In this document: positions 1-11,449 of the stretch, one piece after another
How the letters are laid out: every line of letters starts with the position of its first letter
Position numbering within the stretch: position 1 is the stretch's first letter
Assembly (NCBI RefSeq): GCF_014269285.1
Contig: NZ_JACOAF010000044.1
Location: forward strand, 268,434 to 332,433
Length of the DNA: 64,000 bases
Origin: Rufibacter sediminis
Lineage (GTDB): Bacteria; Bacteroidota; Bacteroidia; Cytophagales; Hymenobacteraceae
Direction: 5' to 3'
Translations under genes and position numbers: made by a program
The notes under the pieces: model-generated
What the model saw: the letters and a program-made list of their open reading frames with translations, nothing else
Database searches by the model: none
What the model was told of the DNA's origin: nothing

Positions 1-31
1 GGTAGAAAAAGAACAGTAGTAATAAATAATA

Positions 32-475
32 ATGGCAAAAGAAATAAAAGGTTATCTGAAACTTCAGGTAAAGGGAGGCGCCGCGAATCCAGCACCGCCG
101 ATAGGACCTGCACTTGGATCTAAAGGTCTTAACATCATGGAGTTCTGCAAGCAGTTCAACGCTAGAACTCAGGATAAGGCCGGCCAAGTATGCCCAGTTT
201 TGATTACAATGTACACAGACAAGTCGTTTGACTTCGTAATTAAGACTCCTCCCGCTCCAGTATTGTTGATGGACGCTGCGAAAATCAAATCCGGATCTAA
301 AGAGCCTAACCGTAACAAAGTAGGTTCTGTGACTTGGGAACAGATTCGCGAGATCGCCGAAATCAAAATGCCTGACCTGAATGCGTTCAAAGTTGAGGCA
401 GCAATGCGATTGGTAGCTGGTACCGCGCGCAGCATGGGTATCACAGTAAAAGGAACTGCTCCTTGGAGTGAGTAA
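32..475 (+). CDS. rplK: 50S ribosomal protein L11
   Basis: L11 binds 23S rRNA at the GTPase-associated centre, where it contacts EF-G and release factors. The 147-residue product has the family length and the typical N-terminus [20 protein letters not shown] with the proline-rich [14 protein letters not shown] loop at about residues 20-34. The C-terminal rRNA-binding domain ends in the usual [13 protein letters not shown]. The ATG follows an A/T-rich leader with no Shine-Dalgarno, as is common in this phylum. It is first of the rplK-rplA-rplJ-rplL ribosomal cluster, 11 nt before rplA. The leader is cut by the window edge, so any upstream nusG/secE cannot be seen. Confidence 0.98.
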   Translation: MAKEIKGYLKLQVKGGAANPAPPIGPALGSKGLNIMEFCKQFNARTQDKAGQVCPVLITMYTDKSFDFVIKTPPAPVLLMDAAKIKSGSKEPNRNKVGSVTWEQIREIAEIKMPDLNAFKVEAAMRLVAGTARSMGITVKGTAPWSE

Positions 476-486
476 TTAAAAAGCAA

Positions 487-1176
487 ATGGCTAGAATTTC
501 TAAAAACAGAAAAGCAGTCTTAGCAAAGTACGACCCTAAAAAAGAGTACTCTCTGTTAGATGCAGCAGGCGTAGTAAAAGAAATCACTTTCACTAAGTTT
601 GATGCTTCCGTTGACATTGATGTGCGTTTAGGTGTTGACCCGCGTAAGGCTGATCAAATGGTGCGGGGCGTAGTTACGCTTCCTCACGGAACTGGTAAAG
701 ATGTACGTGTATTAGTGCTTTGCACCCCTGATAAAGAAGAGGAAGCAAAAGCTGCAGGTGCAGATTTCGTTGGTCTGGATGAGTACATCCAGAAAATTGA
801 AAAAGGCTGGACTGACATTGATGTGATCATCACCATGCCAGCCGTAATGGCGAAAGTTGGTAGACTGGGTCGGATCTTAGGACCTCGTAACCTGATGCCA
901 AACCCTAAAGCTGGTACTGTTACCACAGACGTAGCCAAAGCGGTGAAAGAAGTGAAAGCTGGTAAAATCGACTTCAAAGTTGACAAAACCGGTATCATCC
1001 ACACCAGCATTGGTAAAGTTTCTTTCGGTCCAGACCAAATTGCGGCCAACGCGACAGAGGTAATTGCTACCCTGAACCGTTTAAAGCCTTCTTCTGCAAA
1101 AGGAACTTATATTAAGAGCATCACATTGTCAAGCACAATGAGTCCTGGTGTAGTAGTTGATAAAACCTCAATTTAA
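487..1176 (+). CDS. rplA: 50S ribosomal protein L1
   Basis: L1 forms the mobile stalk at the E site of the 50S subunit and in many bacteria represses its own operon. The protein is 229 residues, the family length. The signature [20 protein letters not shown] lies near residues 125-144, and the [17 protein letters not shown] segment further on is also typical. It lies 11 nt after rplK and 9 nt before rplJ, so co-transcription is very likely. An L1 autoregulatory site would be expected upstream of rplK, which is outside the window. Confidence 0.98.
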   Translation: MARISKNRKAVLAKYDPKKEYSLLDAAGVVKEITFTKFDASVDIDVRLGVDPRKADQMVRGVVTLPHGTGKDVRVLVLCTPDKEEEAKAAGADFVGLDEYIQKIEKGWTDIDVIITMPAVMAKVGRLGRILGPRNLMPNPKAGTVTTDVAKAVKEVKAGKIDFKVDKTGIIHTSIGKVSFGPDQIAANATEVIATLNRLKPSSAKGTYIKSITLSSTMSPGVVVDKTSI

Positions 1177-1185
1177 CGAGAAGAG

Positions 1186-1713
1186 ATGACACGGGAAGAG
1201 AAAGAAATCATTGTACGTGACCTGAGTGAGAAATTAGCTCAAAACTCCTTCGTCTACATCACAGACGCTTCAGAATTGACCGTTGCTACCATCAACAGAT
1301 TCAGAAGACTGTGCTTTGATAGAGGCATCGAGTACAAAGTTTACAAAAACACTCTGATTCGTAAGGCGTTCGATACCTTAGACACAGACACATCTGCTTT
1401 AGATGTCGCTTTGAAAGGTTCTTCTGGAATCTTATTTGAAGCAACTACTGGTAATGCACCAGCTAAATTATTGCTTGATTTTCGCAAAACAGGCTCAAAG
1501 AAGCCAGTTTTAAAGGGCGCTTACATTGACAGCAGCATCTACATTGGTGATGATCAATTAGACACCCTGAGCAAAATCAAGTCCAAAGAAGAATTGGTTG
1601 GTGAAATCATCGGCTTACTTCAGTCTCCTGCCAAAAACGTTATTTCTGCCCTTCAGAGCGGCGGCAATATCCTAGCTGGCTTGGTGAAAACATTATCAGA
1701 GAAAGAACAATAA
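1186..1713 (+). CDS. rplJ: 50S ribosomal protein L10
   Basis: L10 anchors the L7/L12 dimers to the 50S subunit. The 175-residue product starts MTREEKEIIVRDLSEKLAQN. It has the L10 core around FVYITDASELTVATINRFRR and the lysine-rich YKVYKNTLIRKAF segment that contacts 23S rRNA. The C-terminal helix, ending LAGLVKTLSEKEQ, is where L12 dimers dock. The start ATG is 9 nt after the rplA stop. rplL follows after a 38-nt A/T-rich gap, as in most bacteria. Confidence 0.97.
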   Translation: MTREEKEIIVRDLSEKLAQNSFVYITDASELTVATINRFRRLCFDRGIEYKVYKNTLIRKAFDTLDTDTSALDVALKGSSGILFEATTGNAPAKLLLDFRKTGSKKPVLKGAYIDSSIYIGDDQLDTLSKIKSKEELVGEIIGLLQSPAKNVISALQSGGNILAGLVKTLSEKEQ

Positions 1714-1751
1714 CATTTCAATTTTAAAACAACTTTTAATTACTAATAAAA

Positions 1752-2132
1752 ATGGCAGATTTGAAAGCATTCGCTGAGCAGTTGGTTAACTTAACTGTTA
1801 AAGAGGTTAATGAACTTGCTACTATTCTTAAGGATGAGTACGGTATTGAGCCAGCAGCTGCTGCTCCTGTAATGGTAGCTGGTGCTGCCGGTGGAGACGC
1901 TGGAGCCGCTGCTGAGGAGAAAACTTCGTTTGACGTAATCCTTAAATCAGCAGGTGCCTCTAAACTAGCAGTTGTGAAGCTAGTGAAAGAACTTACCGGT
2001 CTTGGCTTGAAAGAAGCGAAAGAATTGGTTGATGGTGCTCCAAAACCATTGAAAGAAGGTGTTGCTAAAGATGAAGCTGATTCATTGAAAAAGCAATTGG
2101 AAGAAGCTGGTGCTGAAGTGGAGGTTAAGTAA
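1752..2132 (+). CDS. rplL: 50S ribosomal protein L7/L12
   Basis: L7/L12 is the multi-copy acidic stalk protein that recruits translational GTPases. The 126-residue product has an N-terminal dimerisation helix (about residues 1-32), an Ala/Gly-rich hinge ([15 protein letters not shown], about 35-55) and the compact C-terminal domain with [20 protein letters not shown]. It ends the ribosomal half of the rplKAJL-rpoBC cluster. A hairpin follows the stop before rpoB, consistent with the known lower level of RNA polymerase subunits relative to L12. Confidence 0.98.
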   Translation: MADLKAFAEQLVNLTVKEVNELATILKDEYGIEPAAAAPVMVAGAAGGDAGAAAEEKTSFDVILKSAGASKLAVVKLVKELTGLGLKEAKELVDGAPKPLKEGVAKDEADSLKKQLEEAGAEVEVK

Positions 2133-2164
2133 TCCCACACTACCTTCCATTACCACAAAGGGTT

Positions 2165-2194
2165 AGACCTGGCATTTTCGTCAGGTCTTTTCCT
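2165..2194 (+). terminator. rplL-rpoB attenuator-like hairpin
   Basis: AGACCTG at 2165-2171 pairs with CAGGTCT at 2182-2188 and is followed by a broken T-rich run. A second palindrome, CTAGAAA...TTTCTAG, lies at 2203-2220. The position between rplL and rpoB is where partial terminators are known in other bacteria. The stem is only 7 bp, so partial termination or processing is an inference. Confidence 0.6.
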
Positions 2195-2285
2195 GTTTGT
2201 ACCTAGAAATGATTTTCTAGAAAATTCTGCCTGAAAATGCACTTTTTTGGGCACGACAAAGTTTAAACGTAAAATTCTGACAACT

Positions 2286-5200
2286 TTGGCTACAAATCAA
2301 AAGACAGAGCGGATCAATTTTGCGTCCATCAAGTCGGTTATTGACTACCCGGACTTTCTGGACGTACAGCTACAATCTTTTCAGGACTTTTTCCAGTTGG
2401 AAACCGCTGCCGAGAACCGCACGGAAGAAGGTCTCTTCAAAGTGTTTGCTGAAAACTTTCCGATCTCTGATTCAAGAGAGAATTTCGTTCTGGAATTCGT
2501 AGACTACCACGTAGACCCACCAAAATATTCAGTTGATGAGTGTATTGACCGTGGGTTGACTTACTCAGTGCCGTTGAAAGCAAAGCTTCGTCTGATCTGT
2601 AATGACACAGATAACGAAGATTTTGAGACCATTGAGCAGGAGGTTTTCTTAGGAAACATCCCGTATATGACCGAGAAAGGTTCATTTGTGATTAATGGCG
2701 CCGAGCGCGTTATTGTATCGCAGTTGCACCGTTCACCAGGGGTGTTCTTTGCCCAAAGCAAGCACACCAATGGTACCAAATTATATTCTGCCAGAATTAT
2801 CCCTTTCAAAGGTTCTTGGATCGAGTTTGCGACAGACGTGAACAACGTGATGTATGCGTATATCGATCGTAAGAAGAAGTTTCCGGTAACAACGCTTCTG
2901 CGGGCTATTGGTTACGGAACAGACAAAGACATCCTGGACCTGTTCGGGCTGTCTGAGGAAGTGAAGGCTGATAAGAAAACATTGAAAGATGTGGTAGGCC
3001 GGAAATTAGCCGCTAGGGTTCTGCGCACCTGGACAGAAGACTTCGTGGACGAAGATACCGGTGAAGTGGTATCTATTGACCGGAACGAGGTTCTGTTGGA
3101 GCGTGACTCTGAGGTGACCGAAGATGACTTAGACGTGATCATTGATTCAGGCGTGAAATCCATCATCCTGCACCGTGAGAACGTCAACATCGCTGACTAC
3201 AACATTATCTACAATACCCTACAGAAAGATAACTCAAACTCTGAGCAGGAAGCCGTAGAGCAAATCTACCGCCAGCTGAGAAACACCGAGGCACCAGACG
3301 TAGAGACCGCGCGTGATATTATCCAGAAGTTGTTCTTCAGTGATAAACGTTATGACCTGGGAGATGTAGGACGTTACAGAATCAACAAGAAACTTGGCCT
3401 TGACAAAAACTGGGAAGCCAAAGTATTGACCAATGAGGACATCGTCCTTATTGTGAAATACCTGATTGGTTTGATCAACTCAAGAGCCGTAGTTGATGAT
3501 ATTGACCACTTGAGCAACCGCCGCGTGAGAACGGTAGGTGAGCAGTTATATGCGCAGTTTGGAGTAGGTCTGGCCCGTATGGCCAGAACTATCAAAGAGC
3601 GGATGAACGTGCGGGACAACGAAGAATTCAAACCGGTTGACTTGATCAACGCGCGTACGCTTTCTTCGGTGATCAACTCGTTCTTCGGAACCAACCAGCT
3701 GTCTCAGTTCATGGACCAGACCAACCCGCTGGCAGAAATCACGCACAAACGTCGTGTGTCTGCACTAGGGCCAGGAGGTCTTTCCCGTGAGCGCGCCGGT
3801 TTTGAGGTACGTGACGTTCACTATACCCACTACGGTCGTCTTTGTACCATTGAAACACCAGAGGGACCAAACATTGGTCTGATCTCTTCTTTGTGCGTGC
3901 ACGCTCGCGTGAACAGCATGGGCTTCATTGAAACGCCTTACCGCAACGTGGTAGAAGGAAAAGTAGATGTGACCCATCAGGTGAAATACCTCACCGCCGA
4001 AGAAGAAGATACCCACCACATCGCACAGGCTAACGCCATTATCGATGATGAAGGGAACTTCGTGAATGATAAAGTGAAAGGCCGTTTTGAGGGCGATTTC
4101 CCGGTAGTAGAGCCAGAACGCTATACCTACATGGACGTTGCTCCAAACCAGATTGTGTCGGTAGCAGCCTCGTTGATTCCGTTCCTGGAGCACGATGATG
4201 CGAACCGTGCCTTGATGGGATCAAACATGCAGCGCCAGGCTGTACCATTAGTGAAGCCTCAGGCTCCTATTGTGGGTACTGGTCTGGAACTGAGAGCCGC
4301 CCTTGACTCAAGAGCCTTGGTGAGAGCCGAAGGAGACGGGTACGTTCACTTCGTTGACGCTGATAAAATCATCATCCGCTACGATCTTTCAGAAGACGAG
4401 AAGCTGGTGAGCTTTGACGCCGAGTTCGTGACGTATGACCTGATCAAGTTCCGCCGCACTAACCAGGATACCTGTATCAACTTAACTCCTTTAGTTAAGA
4501 AGAACGAGCGGGTAACCAAAGGACAACCGCTGTGCGAAGGATACGCCACCAACCAGGGAGAACTTGCGCTGGGACGTAACCTACAGGTAGCGTTCATGCC
4601 TTGGCAAGGATACAACTTTGAGGATGCGATTGTCATCTCTGAGCGTGTAGTAAGAGATGATGTGTTCACCTCTATCCACATTGAAGAGTTTGAACTGGAA
4701 GTTCGCGAGACGAAGCGGGGCGAGGAGGAATTAACCTCTGAGATCCCGAACGTGAGCGAAGAAGCCGTTCGTAACCTGGATGAGAATGGTATCATCCGCA
4801 TCGGTGCTGAAGTACGCGAAGGAGATATCCTGATTGGTAAAATCACTCCTAAGGGAGAGACGGACCCAACTCCGGAAGAAAAACTTCTTCGTGCCATCTT
4901 CGGGGACAAAGCCGGTGATGTGAAGGATGCTTCCTTGAAAGCGCCGCCCTCCTTGAATGGGGTAGTAATTGAGACGAAGTTGTTCTCCCGTCCTAAGAAA
5001 GACAAAAACCTTCGGGCCAAGTCTAAGAAAGAGGTGGAAGAACTGAAAGTGAAGTACAACAGTGAACTCAAAGCCGTGAAGAACGTGATGATTGAGAAGC
5101 TGGTGGCTTTGCTGGAAGGCAAGACAAGCCAAGGAGTACGTCACCGTTTCGGGGACGAAATCCTGACCAAAGGCGCGAAATTCGGTAAGAAGAACATCTC

Positions 5201-6158
5201 CGAGGCACTTTTCCCTGACAAAAACCCTTATAAGGACGAAAGCAACTATGCCGTTCCGGAAGAGGTGAACATGTTCAAGGACTTGATCCTGGAAGGATGG
5301 ACCGCAGATGAGCAGACAAACAAAATGCTGTTGGAGCTGGTGAAAAACTACACCAAGCGCCGCAACATGATCTCTGCCCGCTTCAAACGCGATCGCTTCA
5401 CCCTGGAGGTAGGAGACGAGTTACCAGCCGGTATCGTGCAGTTGGCCAAAGTGTACATCGCCAAGAAGCGTAAGCTGAAAGTAGGTGATAAGATGGCGGG
5501 TCGTCACGGTAACAAGGGGGTAGTAGCCCGTATCGTGCGTGAAGAAGACATGCCGTTCCTGGAAGACGGAACACCAATGGACATCGTGTTGAACCCACTT
5601 GGGGTACCATCCAGGATGAACATCGGTCAGATCTATGAGACAGTTCTTGGCTGGGCTGGTCTGAAATTGGGACGTACGTATGCGACGCCAATCTTTGACG
5701 GTGCTACCGAGGAGCAGGTTTCTGCGGAACTGACGGAGGCTGGCTTGCCACGCTTCGGACGTTCTTACCTGTTTGATGGTTTGAGTGGCGATCGTTTTGA
5801 CCAACCAGTAACCGTAGGTGTGATTTACATGCTGAAACTGGGTCACTTGGTTGACGATAAAATGCACGCTCGTTCTATCGGACCATACTCATTGATCACG
5901 CAGCAGCCATTGGGTGGTAAAGCCCAGTTTGGTGGTCAGCGTTTCGGTGAGATGGAGGTGTGGGCGTTGGAGGCCTTCGGTGCCGCTAACGTACTGCAGG
6001 AGATCTTGACGGTGAAGTCTGATGACGTGATTGGTCGTGCGAAAGCCTACGAAGCCATTGTGAAAGGTGACGTGTTGCCGAAGCCAAATATCCCTGAGTC
6101 GTTCAACGTGTTGATCCACGAACTCAGAGGTTTGGCCTTGGAGATTACGCTGGACTAA
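2286..6158 (+). CDS. rpoB: DNA-directed RNA polymerase subunit beta
   Basis: The beta subunit of RNA polymerase forms one side of the active-site cleft and carries the rifampicin pocket. It contains [23 protein letters not shown] (rif cluster I, here in two overlapping pieces), [11 protein letters not shown], and near the end [14 protein letters not shown]. No ATG fits. I choose TTG at 2286, giving 1290 residues starting [16 protein letters not shown], because family members in this phylum usually begin there. An in-frame TTG at 2247 would add 13 residues ([12 protein letters not shown]) with no family support. A 47-residue Lys-rich insert typical of the phylum lies after [11 protein letters not shown]. 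rpoC follows after a hairpin. Confidence 0.97.
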   Translation: MATNQKTERINFASIKSVIDYPDFLDVQLQSFQDFFQLETAAENRTEEGLFKVFAENFPISDSRENFVLEFVDYHVDPPKYSVDECIDRGLTYSVPLKAKLRLICNDTDNEDFETIEQEVFLGNIPYMTEKGSFVINGAERVIVSQLHRSPGVFFAQSKHTNGTKLYSARIIPFKGSWIEFATDVNNVMYAYIDRKKKFPVTTLLRAIGYGTDKDILDLFGLSEEVKADKKTLKDVVGRKLAARVLRTWTEDFVDEDTGEVVSIDRNEVLLERDSEVTEDDLDVIIDSGVKSIILHRENVNIADYNIIYNTLQKDNSNSEQEAVEQIYRQLRNTEAPDVETARDIIQKLFFSDKRYDLGDVGRYRINKKLGLDKNWEAKVLTNEDIVLIVKYLIGLINSRAVVDDIDHLSNRRVRTVGEQLYAQFGVGLARMARTIKERMNVRDNEEFKPVDLINARTLSSVINSFFGTNQLSQFMDQTNPLAEITHKRRVSALGPGGLSRERAGFEVRDVHYTHYGRLCTIETPEGPNIGLISSLCVHARVNSMGFIETPYRNVVEGKVDVTHQVKYLTAEEEDTHHIAQANAIIDDEGNFVNDKVKGRFEGDFPVVEPERYTYMDVAPNQIVSVAASLIPFLEHDDANRALMGSNMQRQAVPLVKPQAPIVGTGLELRAALDSRALVRAEGDGYVHFVDADKIIIRYDLSEDEKLVSFDAEFVTYDLIKFRRTNQDTCINLTPLVKKNERVTKGQPLCEGYATNQGELALGRNLQVAFMPWQGYNFEDAIVISERVVRDDVFTSIHIEEFELEVRETKRGEEELTSEIPNVSEEAVRNLDENGIIRIGAEVREGDILIGKITPKGETDPTPEEKLLRAIFGDKAGDVKDASLKAPPSLNGVVIETKLFSRPKKDKNLRAKSKKEVEELKVKYNSELKAVKNVMIEKLVALLEGKTSQGVRHRFGDEILTKGAKFGKKNISEALFPDKNPYKDESNYAVPEEVNMFKDLILEGWTADEQTNKMLLELVKNYTKRRNMISARFKRDRFTLEVGDELPAGIVQLAKVYIAKKRKLKVGDKMAGRHGNKGVVARIVREEDMPFLEDGTPMDIVLNPLGVPSRMNIGQIYETVLGWAGLKLGRTYATPIFDGATEEQVSAELTEAGLPRFGRSYLFDGLSGDRFDQPVTVGVIYMLKLGHLVDDKMHARSIGPYSLITQQPLGGKAQFGGQRFGEMEVWALEAFGAANVLQEILTVKSDDVIGRAKAYEAIVKGDVLPKPNIPESFNVLIHELRGLALEITLD

Positions 6159-6162
6159 TAAG

Positions 6163-6201
6163 CTGTTTTAGAGGAGATTTCAGGAAAGAGGCCCCAAAAC
6201 G
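6163..6201 (+). repeat. family P palindromic repeat, degenerate copy
   Basis: CTGTTTTAGAGGAG at the left and GGCCCCAAAACG at the right resemble the arms of the 38-nt palindromic repeat found through the window, five bases after the rpoB stop. The middle is diverged and part of it has been recruited into a different, better hairpin (6173-6219). It is the only candidate copy inside the rplK-rpsJ block. Confidence 0.45.
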
Positions 6202-6224
6202 CCTCTTCTTGAAATCTCCCTTTT
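6173..6224 (+). terminator. rpoB-rpoC intergenic hairpin terminator
   Basis: The arm at 6173-6192 (GGAGATTTCAGGAAAGAGGC) pairs almost perfectly with 6201-6219 (GCCTCTTCTTGAAATCTCC). CTTTTC follows. This is a strong intrinsic-terminator-like hairpin placed 14 nt after the rpoB stop and about 60 nt before rpoC. Because rpoB and rpoC are needed in equal amounts, full termination would be surprising; read-through, processing or mRNA protection are alternatives. Confidence 0.7.
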
Positions 6225-6281
6225 CAGCGTTAGTAGGGCCGTTTAGTAAAAAGGAAATTTACATATCTAGCAACACATAAC

Positions 6282-9200
6282 ATGGCGTTAGCAAGAAATA
6301 AAAAATTAATCCAAGACTTCTCTAAAGTGACCATCTCGTTGGCTTCTCCAGAATCTATTCTGGAAAGATCAAACGGGGAGGTGACGAAACCTGAAACCAT
6401 CAACTACAGAACCTACAAACCAGAAATGGGTGGTTTGTTCTGCGAGCGGATCTTCGGGCCGGTGAAGGACTGGGAGTGCCACTGCGGTAAATACAAGAGA
6501 ATCCGTTACAAAGGGATTATCTGTGACCGTTGCGGGGTTGAAGTAACCGAGAAAAAAGTGCGTCGTGAGCGCATGGGCCATATTGAGCTAGTTGTACCGG
6601 TAGCACACATCTGGTACTTCAAGTCACTGCCAAACAAAATTGGTTATCTGCTAGGCTTGCCAACCAAGAAGCTTGACCAGATCATCTATTATGAGCGGTA
6701 CGTAGTAATCCAGCCAGGTATCTTGGGTGAAGACGGCGTGAACATGCTGGACTTCCTGACCGAAGATGAGTACCTGGACATGATTGACAAGCTGCCCCGC
6801 GAGAACCAGATGTTGGACAACCATGATCCAAATAAGTTCATCGCGAAGATGGGAGCTGAAGCCCTTCAAATGCTATTGGAGCGCATCAACCTGGATGACC
6901 TTTCTTATGACCTGCGTTACTCTGCTGCCCATGAGACTTCTCAGCAGCGGAAAGCAGAAGCGTTAAAGCGTCTGCGCGTAGTAGAGGCTTTCCGTGATGC
7001 AGCTACTCGTATCGAGAACAAGCCTGAGTGGATGGTAATCCGCATGGTGCCTGTGATTCCACCAGAGTTGCGTCCGTTGGTTCCGTTGGATGGTGGCCGT
7101 TTCGCTACCTCTGACTTGAACGACTTATACCGTCGCGTTATCATCCGGAACAACCGTCTGAAGCGTCTGATCGAGATCAAAGCGCCAGAGGTAATCCTGC
7201 GGAACGAGAAACGTATGCTTCAGGAAGCCGTTGACTCCTTGTTCGACAACTCACGTAAAGTGAACGCGGTTCGGGCAGAAGGTAACCGTGCCCTGAAATC
7301 GCTTTCTGACATGCTGAAAGGTAAGCAAGGACGTTTCCGTCAGAACTTGCTTGGTAAGCGTGTGGATTATTCAGGTCGTTCCGTAATCGTGGTAGGACCA
7401 GAATTGAAACTGCACGAGTGCGGTCTGCCTAAAAACATGGCGGCTGAGCTTTTCAAACCGTTCATCATCCGTAAGCTGATCGAGCGCGGAATCGTGAAGA
7501 CGGTAAAATCTGCGAAGAAAATCGTAGACAGAAAAGACCCAGTTGTATGGGATATTTTGGAAAACGTGCTGAAAGGACACCCGGTACTGTTGAACCGTGC
7601 TCCTACGCTCCACAGATTAGGTATTCAGGCGTTCCAGCCGAAACTGATTGAAGGAAAAGCAATCCAGCTGCACCCCTTAGTAACCACAGCATTCAACGCC
7701 GACTTTGACGGTGACCAGATGGCGGTACACGTTCCACTAGGACCGGCCGCAATCCTGGAAGCCTCTATGTTGATGTTGGCTTCGCACAACATTCTGAACC
7801 CTGCCAACGGTGCGCCAATTGCAGTACCTTCTCAGGACATGGTGTTGGGCTTATACTATGTAACCAAAGGCAAGCGCTCCACTGAGAATGAGAAAATTCA
7901 AGGTGAGGGAATGTCTTTCTACTCTGCCGAAGAAGTAATCATCGCCATCAATGAAGGCCAGCTTTCCAAGCATGCTTACATTAAGGTGCGGGTGAAAGTA
8001 TTGGATGAGAACAACCAACTTGTAACGAAGCTTATTGAGACCGTTGCGGGTAGAGTTCTTTTCAACCAGTTCGTGCCTGAGGAAGTGGGTTATGTAGACG
8101 AACTTCTTTCTAAAAAGAAATTGCAGCAGATTATCTCCCGCGTGTTCAAAGTAACCGGCATGGCGAGAACTGCTCAGTTCCTGGATGATATCAAGACCCT
8201 AGGATTCCAATCTGCTTACAAAGGCGGTCTATCCATGGGCTTGGGTGACATCGTGATCCCGAAAGAGAAAGACATCTTAGTAGGTCAGGCCAAGCAAGAC
8301 GTAGATGCGGTTTGGGCTAACTATTCTATGGGTCTGATCACGGACAACGAGCGGTACAACCAGGTAATCGATATCTGGACGCGTATCAACAACCAGATCA
8401 CTGAAACCTTGATGACGCGTCTTGAGAAAGATGACCAAGGGTTCAACTCCATCTTCATGATGATGCACTCCGGAGCCCGTGGTTCCCGTGAGCAGATCCG
8501 TCAGTTAGGTGGTATGCGGGGTCTGATGGCGAAACCACAGAAGTCCTTGCAAGGCTCAGTAGGGGAGATTATTGAAAACCCAATTCTATCTAACTTCAAA
8601 GAAGGTCTGGATGTAATTGAGTACTTCATCTCTACCCACGGTGCCCGTAAAGGTCTTGCGGATACCGCCTTGAAAACGGCGGATGCGGGTTACCTGACCC
8701 GTCGTTTAGTGGACGTTTCTCAGGATGTGATCGTAAACGAATCTGACTGTGGTACGCTGCGTGGTCTGGAGGTAAGTGCCTTGAAAGACAACGAAGATAT
8801 TGTGGAGTCTCTGTCTGAGCGTATCCTGGGTCGTGTGAACGTGCATGACATCATTGATCCGATCACCGGAGAACTGATTCATGAGTCAGGAAACGAGATC
8901 ACCGAAGAAGTAGCCAGAATTATTGAGAATTCGGCTATTGAAAGCGTGGAGATCCGCTCCGTATTAACGTGCGAGACCAAGCGTGGTATCTGTGCCAAAT
9001 GCTACGGACGTAACCTGTCAACTGGCCGTATGGTGCAGAAAGGGGAGGCCGTTGGGGTTATCGCGGCACAGTCCATTGGTGAGCCTGGTACACAGTTGAC
9101 CCTCCGTACTTTCCACGTGGGTGGTACTGCGTCTAACATTGCCGTAGATGCCGCTATCCGCGCCAAATTTGCCGGTGCCATCGAGTTCGAAGATGTTCGG

Positions 9201-10601
9201 ACCATTGAGACCATGAACGCAGAAGGCGAGCCGGTGAAAGTGGTGATGGGTCGTTCAGGTGAGGTGAAGATTGTGGAGCCAACCACTGGAAAACTCCTGA
9301 TCAGCAACCACGTGCCTTACGGTTCATTCTTGTTAGTAAACGAAGGACAAACCGTTACCAAAGGCGATGAGCTGTGTAACTGGGATCCATATAACGCGGT
9401 TATCCTTTCAGAGTTTGACGGTACTATCGCTTACGAATCCATTGTGGAAGGTATCACCTTCCGTGAGGAGTCTGATGAGCAGACCGGTCACCGTGAGAAA
9501 GTGATCATCGAGACAAAAGATAAGACGAAGAACCCTGCCATTGTCATTATTCCAACCAATGGTGAGCCTAAAACCTACAACATTCCAGTAGGCGCTCACT
9601 TAGCGGTAGAAGACGGACAAGTGATCAAAGCAGGTCAGATTATCTCTAAAATCCCACGTGCTATTGGTAAGACCCGCGACATCACGGGTGGTCTGCCACG
9701 GGTTACCGAGCTCTTTGAGGCCCGTAACCCGTCTAACCCAGCGGTAGTGAGTGAGATTGACGGTGTGGTAACCTACGGTGGCGTGAAGCGCGGTAACCGG
9801 GAGATCTACATCGAGTCGAAGGATGGCGTGAAGAAGAAGTACATGGTGCCTCTCTCCAAGCACATCCTGGTGCAGGACAATGACTTTGTGCGGGCCGGTG
9901 TTCCGTTGTCAGACGGTGCCATCACGCCAAACGATATCCTGAACATCCAGGGACCAGGTGCCGTGCAGGAATACTTAGTGAACGAGATTCAGGAAGTATA
10001 CCGTCTGCAAGGGGTGAAGATCAACGACAAGCACATTGAAGTGGTAGTTCGTCAGATGATGCAGAAAGTGAACGTGATCGATCCGGGTGATACCAGCTTC
10101 CTGGAGAACCAGACGGTAGATAAAGTAACGTTCATGGAAGAAAACGACATGATCATTGACATGAAAGTAGTGGAGGATGCAGGTGACTCAACCGCCATGA
10201 AACCAGGTATGATTGTGACAGCGCGTCGTCTGCGGGATGAGAACTCTAGCTTGAAGCGTCGTGACCTGCGGGTAGTAACCGTGCGTGATGCACAGCCAGC
10301 GGTGTCTAGACCAACCTTGCAAGGAATCACCCAGGCCTCTTTGGGTACGCAAAGCTTTATCTCGGCGGCTTCCTTCCAGGAGACCACCAAGGTGTTGAGC
10401 GAAGCAGCCATCAAAGGAAAAGCAGACGAATTACTGGGCTTGAAAGAGAACGTAATTGTGGGTCACTTAATTCCGGCAGGTACCGGCTTGCGCGAGTACA
10501 CTAAGATCATTGTAGGCTCTAAGGACGAGTATGAAGCTCTGACTGCCAGCAGACAATCAGGAGTGAAAGCAGCTAAACAGGGCGAACTGCAAGAGAAATA
10601 A
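6282..10601 (+). CDS. rpoC: DNA-directed RNA polymerase subunit beta'
   Basis: The beta' subunit carries the catalytic magnesium site. The active-site motif [12 protein letters not shown] begins at about residue 472. The N-terminal zinc site is visible as CHCGK...CDRCG (about 66-84), and the second as [13 protein letters not shown] in the C-terminal half. The 1439-residue length matches Bacteroidota RpoC. The ATG at 6282 follows the leader sequence AGCAACACATAAC. The C-terminus ([13 protein letters not shown]) is followed after one base by the DUF3467 gene, so the two are almost certainly co-translated. Confidence 0.98.
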   Translation: MALARNKKLIQDFSKVTISLASPESILERSNGEVTKPETINYRTYKPEMGGLFCERIFGPVKDWECHCGKYKRIRYKGIICDRCGVEVTEKKVRRERMGHIELVVPVAHIWYFKSLPNKIGYLLGLPTKKLDQIIYYERYVVIQPGILGEDGVNMLDFLTEDEYLDMIDKLPRENQMLDNHDPNKFIAKMGAEALQMLLERINLDDLSYDLRYSAAHETSQQRKAEALKRLRVVEAFRDAATRIENKPEWMVIRMVPVIPPELRPLVPLDGGRFATSDLNDLYRRVIIRNNRLKRLIEIKAPEVILRNEKRMLQEAVDSLFDNSRKVNAVRAEGNRALKSLSDMLKGKQGRFRQNLLGKRVDYSGRSVIVVGPELKLHECGLPKNMAAELFKPFIIRKLIERGIVKTVKSAKKIVDRKDPVVWDILENVLKGHPVLLNRAPTLHRLGIQAFQPKLIEGKAIQLHPLVTTAFNADFDGDQMAVHVPLGPAAILEASMLMLASHNILNPANGAPIAVPSQDMVLGLYYVTKGKRSTENEKIQGEGMSFYSAEEVIIAINEGQLSKHAYIKVRVKVLDENNQLVTKLIETVAGRVLFNQFVPEEVGYVDELLSKKKLQQIISRVFKVTGMARTAQFLDDIKTLGFQSAYKGGLSMGLGDIVIPKEKDILVGQAKQDVDAVWANYSMGLITDNERYNQVIDIWTRINNQITETLMTRLEKDDQGFNSIFMMMHSGARGSREQIRQLGGMRGLMAKPQKSLQGSVGEIIENPILSNFKEGLDVIEYFISTHGARKGLADTALKTADAGYLTRRLVDVSQDVIVNESDCGTLRGLEVSALKDNEDIVESLSERILGRVNVHDIIDPITGELIHESGNEITEEVARIIENSAIESVEIRSVLTCETKRGICAKCYGRNLSTGRMVQKGEAVGVIAAQSIGEPGTQLTLRTFHVGGTASNIAVDAAIRAKFAGAIEFEDVRTIETMNAEGEPVKVVMGRSGEVKIVEPTTGKLLISNHVPYGSFLLVNEGQTVTKGDELCNWDPYNAVILSEFDGTIAYESIVEGITFREESDEQTGHREKVIIETKDKTKNPAIVIIPTNGEPKTYNIPVGAHLAVEDGQVIKAGQIISKIPRAIGKTRDITGGLPRVTELFEARNPSNPAVVSEIDGVVTYGGVKRGNREIYIESKDGVKKKYMVPLSKHILVQDNDFVRAGVPLSDGAITPNDILNIQGPGAVQEYLVNEIQEVYRLQGVKINDKHIEVVVRQMMQKVNVIDPGDTSFLENQTVDKVTFMEENDMIIDMKVVEDAGDSTAMKPGMIVTARRLRDENSSLKRRDLRVVTVRDAQPAVSRPTLQGITQASLGTQSFISAASFQETTKVLSEAAIKGKADELLGLKENVIVGHLIPAGTGLREYTKIIVGSKDEYEALTASRQSGVKAAKQGELQEK

Positions 10602-10602
10602 G

Positions 10603-10917
10603 ATGGCAGCCGCAGAACAACAAGGACAGATCAACATTGAGTTGACCGAGGAGATTGCAGAGGGTGAGTACGCAAACCTGGCCATGATTGCACACTCCCA
10701 CAGTGAATTCGTGCTTGATTTTATCCGTCTGATGCCCGGAATTCCGAAGGCAAAAGTGAAGTCAAGAGTGGTGATTACTCCAGAGCATGCCAAGCGTTTC
10801 TTGGCTGCTTTGGAGGAAAACATCCTAAAGTATGAGCAAAGTTTTGGGGTGATCAGGCAGACGCCGGAAGCCCCAAGCTTTCCGCTCAATTTTGGGGGCA
10901 CAATTGGCGAAGCATAA
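10603..10917 (+). CDS. DUF3467 domain protein
   Basis: A 104-residue protein of the DUF3467 family, which in Bacteroidota is regularly encoded directly after rpoC. Its function is unknown. The core reads ELTEEIAEGEYANLAMIAHS, then EFVLDFIRLMPGIPKAKVKS and RVVITPEHAKRFLAALEENI. There is no signal peptide or membrane segment, so it is probably cytosolic. The start ATG lies one base after the rpoC stop, implying coupled translation and perhaps a role linked to transcription, which is only a contextual inference. A promoter for the rpsL group follows it. Confidence 0.85.
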   Translation: MAAAEQQGQINIELTEEIAEGEYANLAMIAHSHSEFVLDFIRLMPGIPKAKVKSRVVITPEHAKRFLAALEENILKYEQSFGVIRQTPEAPSFPLNFGGTIGEA

Positions 10918-10943
10918 GCCATTAATAATTAATGAATTAAAAC

Positions 10944-10976
10944 TTTGAATTTGCAAAGCAAAATTTATACCTTTGC
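10944..10976 (+). promoter_or_regulatory. Bacteroidota-type promoter before rpsL
   Basis: TTTG at 10944-10947 is followed, after 20 nt, by TACCTTTGC at 10968-10976. This is an exact match to the Bacteroidota -33 TTTG / -7 TAnnTTTG consensus. It lies 44 nt upstream of the rpsL ATG in an A/T-rich gap, so the str genes have their own promoter in addition to any read-through from rpoC. Confidence 0.8.
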
Positions 10977-11019
10977 AAACCATTTTTTGAAGAGAGAAAT
11001 CAGTTTAAAAAGTTAGTAA

Positions 11020-11436
11020 ATGCCTACTATACAACAATTAGTAAGAAAGGGAAGAGAAGCGCTAACATCAAAGTCTAAGTCTCCAGCTCTTGACTCATGC
11101 CCGCAGAGACGTGGCGTGTGCACACGCGTTTACACAACCACACCTAAGAAGCCAAACTCAGCGATGAGAAAAGTGGCTCGTGTGCGTTTGACAAACGGCA
11201 AAGAAGTCAATGCCTATATCCCGGGTGAAGGCCACAACCTGCAAGAGCACTCCATCGTGCTTATCAGAGGCGGTCGTGTGAAAGACTTACCAGGTGTAAG
11301 ATACCACATCATTCGTGGTGCGTTAGATACTGCCGGTGTAAACGGTCGTCTACAGTCCCGTTCTAAATACGGTGCAAAACGTCCTAAACCAGGTCAGCCA
11401 GCAGCTGCTGCAGGAAAAGGCGGTAAGAAAAAATAA
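11020..11436 (+). CDS. rpsL: 30S ribosomal protein S12
   Basis: S12 controls decoding accuracy at the A site and is the site of streptomycin-resistance mutations. The 138-residue product contains [20 protein letters not shown] with the conserved PKKPNSA loop, and later [20 protein letters not shown]. The lysine of PKKPNSA is wild type. The C-terminus is longer than in E. coli by an Ala/Gly/Lys-rich tail ([13 protein letters not shown]). It is the first gene after the promoter at 10944-10976. Confidence 0.98.
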   Translation: MPTIQQLVRKGREALTSKSKSPALDSCPQRRGVCTRVYTTTPKKPNSAMRKVARVRLTNGKEVNAYIPGEGHNLQEHSIVLIRGGRVKDLPGVRYHIIRGALDTAGVNGRLQSRSKYGAKRPKPGQPAAAAGKGGKKK

Positions 11437-11449
11437 TTGAGTTAAGACA

